Shown here piece by piece: positions 1-13,700 of a stretch of DNA of 64,000 nt (position 1 is the stretch's first letter; each line of letters begins with the position of its first letter). The position numbers were made by a program, and so were the translations under genes. Location: assembly GCA_038501625.1 (NCBI GenBank), contig JAZAYU010000170.1, positions 744,001 to 808,000 of the forward strand. The letters run 5' to 3'. The stretch comes from Corbicula japonica (taxonomy: Eukaryota > Mollusca > Bivalvia > Venerida > Cyrenidae). The notes under the pieces are model-generated. The model worked only from the letters and a program-made list of their open reading frames with translations, did not search any database and was not told the DNA's origin.

Positions 1-1365
1 TGAAACCACAAGGCCTAGAGCTTAGATATTTGGCATTTAGCATCCTCTAGTGGAAGTCTACAAAGATTGTTCAAATTATTTCCCTGGGGTCAAAATTGGC
101 CCCGCCCCAGGGGTCACTTCATTTTATATAGACTTATATAGGAAAAACTTTAAAAATCTTCTTGTCTGAAACCACAAGGCCTAGAGCTTAGATATTTGGC
201 ATTTAGCACCCTCTAGTGGAACTCTACAAAGATTGTTCAAATTATTTCTCTGGGGTCAAAATTGGCCCCGCCCCAGGGGTCACTTCATTTTACATAGACT
301 TATATAGGAAAAACTTTAAAAATCTTCTTGTCTGAAACCACAAGGCCTAGAGCTTAGATATTTGGCATTTAGCATCCTCAAGTGGAACTCTACAAAGATT
401 GTTCAAATTATTTCCCAGGGGTCTAAATTGGCCCCGCCCCAGGGGTCACTTCATTTGACATAGACTTATATAGGAAACACTTTAAAAATCTTCTTGTCTG
501 AAACCACAAGGCCTAGAGCTTAGATATTTGGCATTTAGCATCCTCTTGTGAAACTCTACAAAGATTGTTCAAATTATTTCCCTGGGGTCTAAAGTGGCCC
601 CGCCCCAGGGGTCACTTCATTTGATATAGACTTATATAGGAAAAACTTTAAAAATCTTCTTGTCTGAAACCACAAGGCCTAGAGCTTAGATATTTGGCAT
701 TAAGCATCCTCTTGTGAAACTCTACAAAGATTGTTCAAATTATTTCCCAGGGGTCTAAATTGGCCCCGCCCCAGGGGTCACTTCATTTTATATAGACTTG
801 TATAGGAAAAACTTTAAAAATCTTCTTGTCTGAAACCACAAGGCCTAGAGCTTAGATATATGGCATTTAGCATCCTCTAGTGGAACTCTACAAAGATTGT
901 TCAAATTATTTCCCAGGGGTCTAAATTGGCCCCGCCCCAGGGGTCACTTTATTTTATATAGACTTGTATAGGAAAAACTTTTAAAATCTTCTTGTCTGAA
1001 ACCACAAGGCCTAGAGCTTAGATATTTGGCATTAAGCATCCTCTTGTGAAACTCTACAAATTGGCCCCGCCCCAGGGGTCACTTCATTTTATATAGACTT
1101 GTATAGGAAAATTTTTAAAAATCTTCTTGTCTGAAACCACAAGGCCTAGAGCTTAGATATTTGGCATTTAGCACCCTCTTGTGGAAATCTTCAAAGATTG
1201 TTCAAATGATTTCCCTGGGGTCAAAATTGGCCCTGCCCCAGGGTTCACTTTATTTTATATAGACTGATATAGGAAAAACTTTTAAAATCTTCTTGGCTGA
1301 AACCACAAGCTGAGAGTACTTTTGTACTCAGGTGAGCGATATAAGGGCCACCATGGCCCTCTTGT
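1..1365. repeat. 166-bp satellite array ending in a transposon terminus
   Basis: About eight head-to-tail copies of a unit beginning 'tgaaaccacaaggcctagag' recur at positions 1, 167 and 333 (period 166). A few copies are shortened, for example the one starting near 1000. The array stops near 1305 and is followed by 'ctcaggtgagcg...ggccctcttgt', the same right-hand terminus that ends the elements at 7706, 12444 and, in a diverged form, 12544. The array is therefore probably the core of one non-autonomous element whose left end lies outside the window. Single or degenerate units of the same satellite appear near 5680-5810 and 10340-11090. Confidence 0.85.
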
Positions 1366-1767
1366 AATGGAGTTATATCTGTTTTGAGTTCTGCTTTTTT
1401 GAAAGGATATTAACATTTAACCTTATTTTGCTACAATAACTGGAATATAAAATAAGAATAAAACCTGATCGATTACAATTTAATTAGGAATTTTGTAGTA
1501 TTGCAATGCAAATTGAATTAGATCTTTTTATCATAAAAAAAATAAAACATAGGCCCATATTTCAACTTTTTGGCATATTTTATTGGAAATGTCTTTGAGA
1601 AATTGTATTCTGAGAAACACACTGTTACATTGTTAAATGTTGCTGGGTTTTAAAATCCCATAATTACCCTTGCATGAAATATGTAAATATTCATCTTGTA
1701 AAGAATAAATAGCCAGCAAGAAGTTTTGTTAGATCATTCTTTGATTCCATGTTCATCCTTGTCACAG
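1366..1767. other. Intronic, AT-rich sequence
   Basis: No open frame or repeat recognised. It ends in the splice acceptor 'gtcacag' that precedes the first visible exon. Confidence 0.5.
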
Positions 1768-4700
1768 GGAAAGAAGGCAACAAGCAGTAAGAAGAAACCT
1801 GTAAAGTTTGGCCTGATCTCCAGATCTTCATCTTCTTCCAAACCTCAAATTGGGTCAAAACCTGTGATGGGGCCAAAATCCAGGTAATATTCAGTTTATT
1901 ATTTGAAGAACAGGGGACCGGTTCTACACACACTGGCATTGAAACATGTTAAGTTTTTATGCACTTGGCCCATACCTTGAAAATACTAATCTACTAGAAA
2001 CAAGTAATATATATGATCACCATCATAATCAAAATTGTTTAAATCAAGACCCATCACTCTGCTTTACATTTTTTTTAACTTATGCCCCTTTTTATGTGCA
2101 TGAGTTTTGGGTACTTAGAGTGATTGTCTTAAGGTTTAATGTAAAAATATGCTAATAAACTAGTGTCCTGGAGCATAACTTAGCAACTCGGAAAGGATTT
2201 CAACCTTCAAGGAAGTGTTCACCTTTACAAGGCTGAGTGTTATTTCCAAGAACCATGGCCCAATGTCAAAGGTCAAGGTTACACTTAAAGTTTAAAGGCC
2301 AAAGTATATGAAAAAGAGTATAGCTTACTAATGTACTGTTACTTTCTTATGTATGGACTAATTTTAAATAACATGCCACATGTATTTGGCATATAAAGAT
2401 GAGATGACACATGCATAACCCATCTCTATACTTCCAAGGTCAAGGTCACAATTAGTGTTTTACCAATATGCAATGCTGCTAGTATAGGAGGTTATGGACT
2501 TTTGAGACTTTCCCGCATTCTTTGAGGCATCTAACTAACCATGAAAAAAAAATTTAAAAAAATTAGAACTACCGGTATTTCCATTCTTTCTATTTGGAGC
2601 ATTGCTGTCAAAGATTGTTTAATTTTATTTTCATTTGCCATCCTTAATCAGCTACTGCAATATGACCTTTTACACCCTCTATGTGCCTTTTGTGTATATT
2701 ATTTTATCTTGCTTGTTTCCAGTTTGAAACATTCAGTTCCAGTTGATGCTGCTCAGAATTCGTTGCCCTTGAACAAAATAATGCCTGCCCAGCCCGCCAA
2801 GAAAACGTCACCTAACAAAAGCGAAAACATGACTGCCCAACCTGCCAAAACATCACCTAACAAAGGTGAAACAATGCCTGCCCAACCTGCCAAAACATCA
2901 CCCAACAAAGGTGAAACAATGCCTGTCCAACCTGCCAAAACAACAACAACAACTGCTGCGAGCAACGACTCTTTAGGTCTGGATAATCCTCGGAATATAA
3001 TAATCACAGACAACACACCAACTGGACCTGAGGTATGTATGTAAATTTAAAGGAATGTGCAGTTGTACAGACTTAGTAAATGCATATAATGTTTTGTGCT
3101 CCCATACAAATCATGTGTGGACTTGACGGTAGTCAAGTATTGGCCTAGCTTTCACCTTAAACCTTATGTTGGTAATAGTGAAAGTTATTGTTGTGAAAGG
3201 TATGACAATGTTGACACATATAAAATATAATAATTGGTATGAACAAAGCAAGAACGATAACTCTTGATAACAATATTTGATTAATCATACTTTGAAATGA
3301 ATTCGAACTGAAGTACATGTATTTGTTCCATTGAAACAAAAAAACTACTTGAGATATTTCATCTGCACAAACAAAGCAATATCTGACAATAAAGAGGACA
3401 ACTCCTGTTTGACATTATTTTAGTTTTACCATTTTCTACTGTGTTTTTGGAGTAGGGTGGGGTTATAACCACTGGGGGAATGCATTTGTGGGCTTAGGAA
3501 ATTGCAGAAAAATGGCATCCCTTTTTTAATTTAAGCTTGTAACTGACCCATTATACCAAAATTCCTTCACCTTGAGATCTTAATGATTAAATTATTTCTT
3601 CCAGCCAGATGTTGGCGACTTTGTTTTGGAGAAAGCAGAATGCAAGAATGGCAATATACCGTTCATATGGCGATACAAGAGGGGTGGTCTGATACAGAAG
3701 TATGAAAGACAAGAGGAAGACGGCAAAGTGTATTATCAAAACGTCCTCAGTGTGAGTACTTTACCTATCATTATTCTCAGTTTACAGCTATTTAATCTTT
3801 AGTATTTTAAAAGGATTCACTTTCTGTTATTGTACAATTTTCTCTTGAAATAGATCCGTTCTTAGGACTGGACTGTTCATTTTTCAACTTTTTCTCAGAT
3901 TTTTAATTATCTATAGCAGATACATGTATTTATCTATAACTTTCAAGATATTTTATAATGAATAAACATATGTTTAAGTGAAAATGCAAACTTTATGATT
4001 ATTAATCATCAGTGATAGAGGTTAGCCATGTTGATATCAACCTCAAGATAAATAAATGAAATGTCTTTAAGATTTAGGCAAATATACAGTGTAAAGAACT
4101 GATTACCAGTAACAGATTTAGTGAAAATAGCCTAGTCTAAAGGAAAATAGAATGCACAAAATCTAACCATTAATTATGGTTTTATAACGCTGTATGTATG
4201 TGCATACTGTTGGAATAACTGTTATACTTGTAGTTTTCAGATTGGTGGGCGTGTTTTGCTCACAAGTATCAGAAGGTGAAAACCCAGATTATGTTTAAAT
4301 ACAAGAATATGGAGAAAGTCCAGATTTTGGAACAGCCAGAAATAGAAGGGGTGGAACCGTAAGTATGCTTATTACACGTATACCAGTCCTATATTTGGTA
4401 ACAATTTTATGTCATGACCGGAAGCATTATTTGGGGCCATTGTGGCTTGTCCATTTATTATGCTCCCCCCGAAATTCGGGGGAGCATATAGTTGTCGCTT
4501 TGTCCGTCCGTCCGTCCCGTTCGTCCGTCCGTCCGTCCGTCCGTCCGTCATAATATTGTCCGGACAATTACACAAAAACTATGAGAGGTATCAAGACTAA
4601 ACTTCATAGGTAGTTAGATCTCGTTGAGGAGCAGTGCAGTGCACAAGAACTATAACTCTTGCTTTATTCATTTTTGAGTTATTGCCCTTTGAAATTTCTC

Positions 4701-7700
4701 ATACTTACTTTTTGTCCGGGGCATATCTCCCAAAGTCTAAGAGTTATGAAGTTGAAACTTCATAAGTAGATAGATCTCAATGAGGAGCAGTGCAGTGCAC
4801 AAGAACCATAACTCTTGCTTTATTCATTTTTGAGTTATTGCCCTTTGAAATTTCTCATACTTACTTTTTGTCCGGGGCATATCTCACAAAGTATAAGAGT
4901 TATGAAGTTGAAACTTCATAAGTAGATAGATCTCAATGAGGAGCAGTGCAGTGCACAAGAACCATAACTCTTGCTTTATTCATTTTTGAGTTATTGCCCT
5001 TTGAAATTTCTCATACTTACTTTTTGTCCGGGGCATATTTCACAAAGTATAAGAGTTATGAAGTTGAAACTTCATAAGTAGATAGATCTCAATGAGGAGC
5101 AGTGCAGTGCATAAGAACCATAACTCTTGCTTTATTCATTTTTGAGTTATTGCCCTTTCAAATTTCTCATACTTTTTGTCTGGGGCATATCTCACAAAGT
5201 ATAAGAGTTATGAAGTTGAACCTTCATAACTAGATAGATCTCAGGGAGGAGCAGTGCAGTGCACAAGAACCATAACTCTTGCTTTATTCATTTTTGAGTT
5301 ATTGCCCTTTGAAATTTTTCATACTTACTTTTTGTCCGGGGCATATCTCACAAAGTATAAGAGTTATGAAGTTGAAACTTCATAAGTAGATAGCTCTCAA
5401 TGATGAGCAGTGCAGTGCATAAGAACCATAACTCTTGCTTTTATTGATTTTTAGCTCACCTGAGCACTTGTGCTCATGGTGAGCTTTTAGGATCACTCTG
5501 TGTCCGTTGTGCGTCGTGCGTCGTCAATTTTTGCTTTAAACAACATCTCCTCTTAAACCCCTGGGCCAAACTTGATGAAACTTGCCACAAATGTTCCTTG
5601 CATGAAGCTCTTCCAAAGTTGTTCAAAGAAATCAATTCCATGCAGAACTCTGGTTGCCATGGCAACCGAAAGGAAAAACTTTAAAAATCTTCTTCTCTGA
5701 AACCACAAGGCCTAGAGCTTAGATATTTGGCATTTAGCACCCTCTAGTGGAACTCTACAAAAATTGCTCAAATTATTTTCCTGGGGTCAAAATTGGCCCC
5801 GCCCTGGGGTTTTTCGTTTTTCTTCTTTTAAATTCTGTTTTTAACCTTTGATTTTCTACAGTTATCAACCAGATTTTGACACAAACTTTATACCATCTTA
5901 AAATTCAATTTTTCCTGAACAATTCATACACTGGTTGTTCAGTGATAAAATTAAAAACAAAAATTTTAGTAGCAGAGTGAAAATTTCAAGTGACAAAATT
6001 CCAATATTTCTACCAGTCTTAAACTATATTTAGGTTCAATGTAAGGTGTTATTATATTGCAGTACCACAGTATAGCTCTAGATGCTTGACAATGACCTAG
6101 TGAACTTTGCTATTTAGATCTGTGTTATGCAATATTTAGAACTTTGCTCTGGAAGATTTTATACTGTAAATGTTGTCATTTTCTATGGATATTGACCAAA
6201 TAAACTTTCATACTTTATAGCTCTTTGCAAATCAGGCTTTTCTGAATATTTTATTCACTGTTTGTAAAACATATTTGTAGCACATTCTCAAAATGTTCAG
6301 ACTATATTAGACACATTTTTTGCATGGGCGAACAGTGTGATCCAGATCGTCCAAGAACTAGGTCACTGTTACTAAAAATAGAATTTTCTTGTGAACACCC
6401 TAGCGGTCACAATTTTGCTTCGATTGTCATGAAACTTAGTCAGGACACATTTTGTTGCATGGGCGAACAGTGTAGATCCAGATCGTCCAAAAACTAGGTC
6501 ACTGTTACTAAAAATAGAATTTTCTTGTGAACACCCTAGCGGACACAATTTTGCTTCGATTGTCATGAAACTTAGTCAGGACACATTTTGTTGCATGGGC
6601 GAACAGTGTAGATCCAGATCGTCCAAAAACTAGGTCACTGTTACTAAAAATAGAATTTTCTTGTGAACACCCTAGCGGACACAATTTTGCTTCGATTGTC
6701 ATGAAACTTAGTCAGGACACATTTTGTTGCATGGGCGAACAGTGTAGATCCAGATCGTCCTAAAACTAGGTCACTGTTACTAAAAATAGAATTTTCTTGT
6801 GAACACCCTAGCAGACACAATTTTGCTTCGATTGTCATGAAACTTAGTGAGGATGTTTGTCCCAATGATTTCTCGGATGAGTTCGAATATGGGTCATCTG
6901 GGTCCAAAAACTAGGTCACTGTAACTAAAAATACGATTTTCTTGTGAACACTCTAGCTGTCACATTTTTTCTCCGATTGTCATAAAACTTGGTAAGGATG
7001 TTTTTCTGAATGATATCTCGGAGGAGTTTGAATATGGGTCATCTGGGTCCAAAAACAAGGTCACTGTTACTAAAAATATAATTTTCTTGTTAACACTCCA
7101 AGGGTCTCATTTTTGCTCTGATTGTCATGAGAGTTCATCAGGATGTTTGCTCCAATGATTTCTCAGACGAGTTTGAATATGGGTCATCTAGGTCCAAAAA
7201 CAAGGTCACTGTTACTAAAAATAGAATTTTCTTGTAAACACTCTAGGGATCACATTTTTCCTTCTATTGTCATGAAACTTTTGTCAGGATAGTTGTCCCA
7301 ATGATTTTTCGGACAAGTTTGAATATGGGTAATCTGGGTCCAAAAACTAGGTCACTGTTACTAAAAAAAGAATTTTCTTGTGAACACTCTAGGGGTCACA
7401 TTTTTGCTGCGATTGTCATGAAATTTGGTCAAAATGTATTTCCCAATGATTTCTCTGACAAGTTCAAATATGAGTCATCTGGGTCCAAAAACTAGGTCAT
7501 TGTTACTAAAAATAGAATTTTTCTTGTTAACACTAGGGGTCACATTTTTGCTCAGATTGTCATGAAACTTAGTCAGGATGTTTGTCGCAATGATATCTCA
7601 GTTGAGTTTGAATATGAGTCATCTGGGTCCAAAAACTAGGTCACTCTTGCAAGAGACTATTGACTAAACTCAGGTGAGCGCTTTTAGGGCCATCATGGCC

Positions 7701-10700
7701 CTCTTGTTGATTTATTGCCCTTTGAAATTTCTCTTACTTATTTTTTGTCCAGGGCATATCACACAAAGTATAAGAGTTATGAACTTGAAACTTCATAAGT
7801 AGAATGAATTCGTTGAGGAGCAGTGCAGCACACAAGAACCATAACTCTTGCTTTATTCATTATAGAGTTAATGCCCTTTGAAATTTACCATACTTACTTT
7901 TTGTCCAGGGCATATCTCACAAAGTATAAGAGTTAGGAAGTTGAAACTTCATAAGTAGATAGATCTCAATGAGGCGCAGTGCAGTGCACAAGAACCATAA
8001 ATCTTGCTTTATTGATTTTTTATTTATTTCCCTTTGAAATTTCTCTTACTTAGTTTTATCTGGTGCATATCTCACAAAGTATAAAAGTTTCTGAACTTGA
8101 AACTTCATAAGTAGAATGATCTCAATGCAGAGCAGTGCAATGTAAAAGAACCATAACTCTTGCTTTATTCATTTTTGAGTTAGTGCCCTTTGAAATTTCT
8201 CATTTTTTTTGTCTTATTTTTGTACAATATTGTAAAATGCTTTCTGTTTGAATCGTAAAGGAAACTTTCAAATACAATATCTTTCTTACAAATTCTTCCT
8301 GTTCTAACAAAAAAGTATTTGTGACAAAGCGGCGTTGGGGAGCATAACCCGTCTCTGACGGCTCTTGTTAACCTATACTTTTAGTCAATATAGAGCTTTA
8401 TTTCCTGCACGAACAATGTAGATCCAGATCAGCTAGTGTGCCACCTGATCAGGATCTGCACTGTTTGCTTCTTGGTCAGAAATCACCTTATGAATGAAAA
8501 AACAAACAGTGTAGATCCTGATGAGGTTGGACAGTTGTGATGGCTGATCCGGATCAGTAAACTGTTTACTATTTGGTAACAGCCATATCCTGTACAATTA
8601 TTATTATCCGGATCAGCCATCACAACTGTTTGTTGCTTACTGTGAAATCATTAATATTTGTGCTGTTCTATTTTGATGGATTTTGTGGACAGATCTAAGA
8701 TCCAAGAAAAATGGAGTTGTACTTTAATCTAGCTTAGAAAACTGAGGTCCACAAGTTTCAGTACCCACAAAAATGTTGTCAGATGGACAAAACATAAAAT
8801 TTTATACCCACAAATATAAGTGTAGCCGCAGTATTTGAGAATGTTGTCTATTACAGATGAGTTGCAGAATATTTTACCTTTTTTGCCTTTTCAGTACACC
8901 TGATCAAACTCAAAACCAGACAACAACTACCTCAAATACAGCAACTACCTCAAGCAGCAGCACCACCACCAGCAGTAACAGCAGTAGCAACCAGCCCCAG
9001 ACTACTGTCACAGACCCGTCAAGTGAAAGGATGCAAGAGCAGGAAATTTCATCCACTACTTCAGAACCTATGTCAGACATGGCCTTCCAGGTAAACATAT
9101 TACCAGGTACATGCATTTACCTGAGGGCTATTCCAGCTAAACATATATCCTACCCCAGGACGGAAAAAAAACTTCTGTTGGGGGAAGGTCCTGCAAATAA
9201 AAACTGGGGCTGGGAAAAATAGGGCTTTCACTTCCAAAGGGGGTTGTTATTTTGCCAGTTAAAAAACAGAAAACAAGATAGTTTGGTGGTATAATTGAGC
9301 TAAGATTAGGCGAGAAAATTGTCGGTGTGCGGGGCGAAAAACGTCGGCGTGTGGGCCGAACTTATTTAAGGACGGTATGAATAGCAACGAGTGACTTCTC
9401 TTTCCGTTACAAGAAACGGCGCAAATTATGATGGCTAATCGGTTTTCGTTCGAAATTTCTAAGGAAGACATCCAAAAGTGGATGCAAGCAAACGGCAGTA
9501 CACGCAGCGCGGAGTTAACAGAATCCACGATGCCACCGCGGACAGTATTATGTTTGGGGGGGGTGGGAATCACAGTGGACAAGTTTTCAGAGGTCATCGC
9601 AAATCCACCGGGACTGTCCACTTATTCGAGCGGACACAGCTATGTAGGGGGTAATATTAAAATTTAACATCGCGACATTGCGGTGATGTACCGCGTAGAA
9701 GCGTGGACGCTCAATATTTGATTAGAACATTCCAGTGTTTATTTTAAATTCAATTTATATATTAATTACCATTTTCATACTCAAAGTAAATTGATGTTCT
9801 ATAACCGTTGAAATAAATGAATATTGAAATTTTGTTACAAAAACTACTAATTATGACTATTTCAAGTCATATTCAAATTAACTAAATGAATTAAGATCAG
9901 TTTATATTGGTTATTTGGAGTAATTTTAAACAAAGACATCAGAATAATGTGAAACTCTATCACAAGCGATTTAGTTTTGGATACAAAAGTTCCCGCCAAA
10001 TCTCATTGCGGGACGCACATGCGTATACATGACCGGAGATGACAGCGGGATAAAAGCATTTAAAAGACAGGGTCTGCATGAAAAGCATGCTTTATTGTGT
10101 ATTTTTATTAGCTCACCTGTCACGTAGTGACAAGGTGAGCTTTTGTGATCGCAATTTGTCCGGCGTCTGTCCGTCCGTCATCCGTCCGTCCGGCGTCCGG
10201 CCGTAAACTTTTACTTTAAATGACATCTCCTCTTAAACCCCTGGGCCAAAGTTGATGAAACTTGCCACGGATGTTCCTTGCATTAAGCTCTTCCAAATTT
10301 GTTCAAGGAAATCAATTCCATGCAGAACTCTGGTTGCCATGGCAACCTAAAGGAAAAACTTTAAAAATCTTCTTCTCTGAAACCACAAGGCCTAGAGCTA
10401 AGATATTTGGCATTTAGCACCCTCTAGTGGAACTCTACAAAGACTGTTCAAATTATTTCCCTGGGGTCAAAATTGGCCCCGCCCCAGGGATCACTTCATT
10501 TTACATAGACTTATATAGGAAATCTTTAAAAATCTTCTTCTCACAAACCACAATGCGTAAAGCATAGATTTTTGGTAAGTAGCATTGTCTAATGGATGTC
10601 TACTAAATTTGTTCAAATTATGTCCCATGGGCCAAAATCGGCCACGCCCTAGGGTCTTCTTGGTTTACATATAGTTATATAGGAAAAACATGAAAATCTT

Positions 10701-13700
10701 CTTCTTTAAAACCACAAGGCCTAGAGCCTTAATATTTGATATACAGCATCATCTAGTGGTCCTCTACCAAAATTGTTCAAACTATCCCCCTGGGGACAAA
10801 AATGGCCCCGCTCCAGGGGTCACTTGTTTTACATAGACGTATATAGGGAAAACTTTAAAAAATCTTCTTCTCTAAAACCACAAGGCCTAGAACCTTGGTA
10901 TTTGGTATGTGTCATCATGTAGTGGTCCTCTACAAAAATTGTTCAAATTATTCTCCTGGGGTCGAAAATGGCTCCGCCCCGGGGCTCACTAGTTTTATTA
11001 CATAGTGTTATATAGTAAATCTTTAAAAATCTTCTTCTCTGAAACCTTAAGGCCTAGAGCTTAGATATTTGGTTTAGAACATCATCTAGTTACATTTTCT
11101 CCACAATAGCAGCTTAATTTTTTTAAGCTCACCTGAGCCATAGGCTCATGGTGAGCTATTGTGACCCGTCTTTGTCCGGCGTCCGGCGTCCATCGTCCGT
11201 CGTCCGTCAACAATTTCCTTTAAACAACATCTCCTCTGAAACCACTTGATGGATTTTAACCAAATTTGTCCTGAAGCATCCTGGCACTGATGTCTACAAA
11301 AAATGTTCAAATCATGACCACAGGGTCAAGGTCAAGGTCACTGCTGCTAAAAATAGAAATTCAGTCTTTGCTCAATTACTTGAGTTTTCTTAGGGTTATT
11401 GACTCCAAACTTGGTGTATGGGTAGCTTATATCAAACGGCAGCTTGGGGTTGCTACCCAGGTGTCTGTGATCAAGGTCAAGGTCACTATTGCTAAAAATA
11501 GAAATTCAGTTTTTGCTCAATTACTTGAGTTTGCTTAGGCCTATTGACTCCAAACTTGGTGTATAGGTAGCTTATATCAAAAGGCAGCTTGGGGTTGCTA
11601 CCCAGGTGCCTGTGATCAAGGTCAAGGTCACTGTTGCTAAAAATAGAAATTCAGTCTTTGCTCAATTACTTGAGTTTGCTTAGGCCTATTGACTCCAAAC
11701 TTGGTGTATGGGTAGCTTATATCAAAAGGCAGCTTGGGGTTGCTACCCAGATGTCTGTGATCAAGGTCAAGGTCACTGTTACTAAAAATAGAAATGCAGT
11801 TTCTACTTAATTACTTGAGATTGCTTTGGCCTATTGACTCCAAACTTGGTGTATGGGTAGCTTATATCTAGAGGCAGTTTGGGGTTACTACCCAGGTGTC
11901 TGTGATTAAGGTCAAGGTCACTGTTACTAAAAATAGAAATTCAGTTTCTACTTAATTACTTGAGATTGCTTTGGCCTATTGACTCCAAACTTGGTATATG
12001 GATAGCTTAAATTAAGAGGCAACTTGGGAAAGCTACCTACGTGTATGTGATCAAGGTCAAGGTCACTGTTGCTAAAAATAGAAATTCAGTTTCCACTTAA
12101 TAACTTGAGTTTGCTTTGGTTTTTTGACTCCACACTTGGTGTATGAGTAGCTTATATCAAACGGCAGCTTGGGATTGCTACCCAGGTGTCTCTGATCAAG
12201 GTTAAGGTCACAGTTGCTAAAAATAGAAATTCAGTTTCCACTTAATAACTTGAGTTTGCTTTGGCATATTGACTCCAAACTTGGTATATGGGTAGCTTAT
12301 AACAAGAGACAAATTGGGATTGCTACCCATGTGTCTGTGATCAAGGTCAAGGTCACTGTTGCTAAAAATAAAAATTCAGTTTCTGGTTAATAACTTGAGT
12401 TTCATACTCAGGTGAGCGATTCAGGGCCATCATGGCCCTCTTGTTTAATTTTTGACTTGATTTTACCAAACTTGCAAACAACTCTTGCAACCATTGAGCA
12501 GTTGTTGACAGGTGAGCGACCCACAGTCCTATGGACCCTCTTGTATTGTATTTCCAACAACACTGTTGATTTTTTTTTCCTTATGAAGCTTTTTTAGTAT
12601 TGAAAACGAATTCCAGCAGATTACCTTAAACATTTGGTGTTAAAATGCGGAGCTCCGGTCATGTATCCTCTTGATGCGACCGATAGCTATCTTTTGATAG
12701 GAACATTAATTTCAATTAATTTCAATTTCCTTTATATTAATTAAAATATCTGAGTAAAATACCAGTGCGATAAGCCGTTGATGTGTTTTGTTATGGCTTT
12801 GAAGCATGCAAGCTTATTCATTAAGTAGTTTATTTAGAACTGAAACTTCTGAAAAAAAAATTTTATACACTCACGCTCATGTAAATACAGTGCTGTTATA
12901 CTATAAAGTTATTACTTTCAAGAGTTACACGGATATTTGTTCAATATAAACAGAATAAAAGAATCGTACAATGTCAACGGGAGATAACTTGTTCTTGACC
13001 AAACGGAAAGTGCCTACTGTCAGTATGTCAAAGGGAGATCACTTTTGCAAACTTGCTAAATATTGGACCAGACATTGGATAAAATGACAGCTGGTGAAAT
13101 CTTATGTAAAAGACCGTACATTTTTTGATAATCGAAAGCCTGTTCAGTGCAGAAAGGATGCTACAATGTCTACATTAGATATGTTCGTTTTCAAAATAGG
13201 ATGTACACTTTTTATGATATTTGTTAAATAATTGAATGTTGAAAACTACACTTTAGATATGTGACTGAGAAATGCATAATTCTGCTCGCAAGTAGCGTGC
13301 CATTCATGCAAATCTTTCCCAGAGAAATAAGAAAATCAAAAGATTACCACCCACGACGAAAACTTTCCACATGCTGCGTGAAAAAAAGCGTGCATTTCGT
13401 GTAAATCATCTCCTTTTTATTGCACACGTCTGACGTATTGTTAATTGTACGTCATATGTGTATGATGTAAGTGGCGAACAAAACAGTGCATTTTGAGCAA
13501 ATCATCATGTGTGTTTTTTACCGCAAAATATCCAGACATCTGATAGTAAGTCATATTTTATGACGTATGTCAGATTCCTCAACACAGGTTTTTCAGAAGG
13601 GCAGTTTATGCTGTTGACAACCAGCAAAATAACCTAAATGCAACATGTTCTTAAGATTTTCATTTCCGCAAGAAATAAAATGATGCGTTGTCCGTGTTTT

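Noticed and set aside
1..1305. CRISPR-like regular repeat array
   Set aside because: Units are contiguous with no unique spacers and sit in a eukaryotic transposon; this is satellite DNA.
2753..3016. 87-codon antisense frame
   Set aside because: Shadow of the repeat-containing host exon, whose sense frame joins its neighbours in phase.
4365..4575. Frames rich in Arg/Pro/Ser or Asp/Gly/Arg/Thr on both strands
   Set aside because: Translations of the (GTCC)n run at the transposon end.
6372..6907. Three near-identical minus-strand frames of 64-87 codons
   Set aside because: They repeat with the 136-bp tandem unit of the transposon core and reflect the repeat, not a gene.
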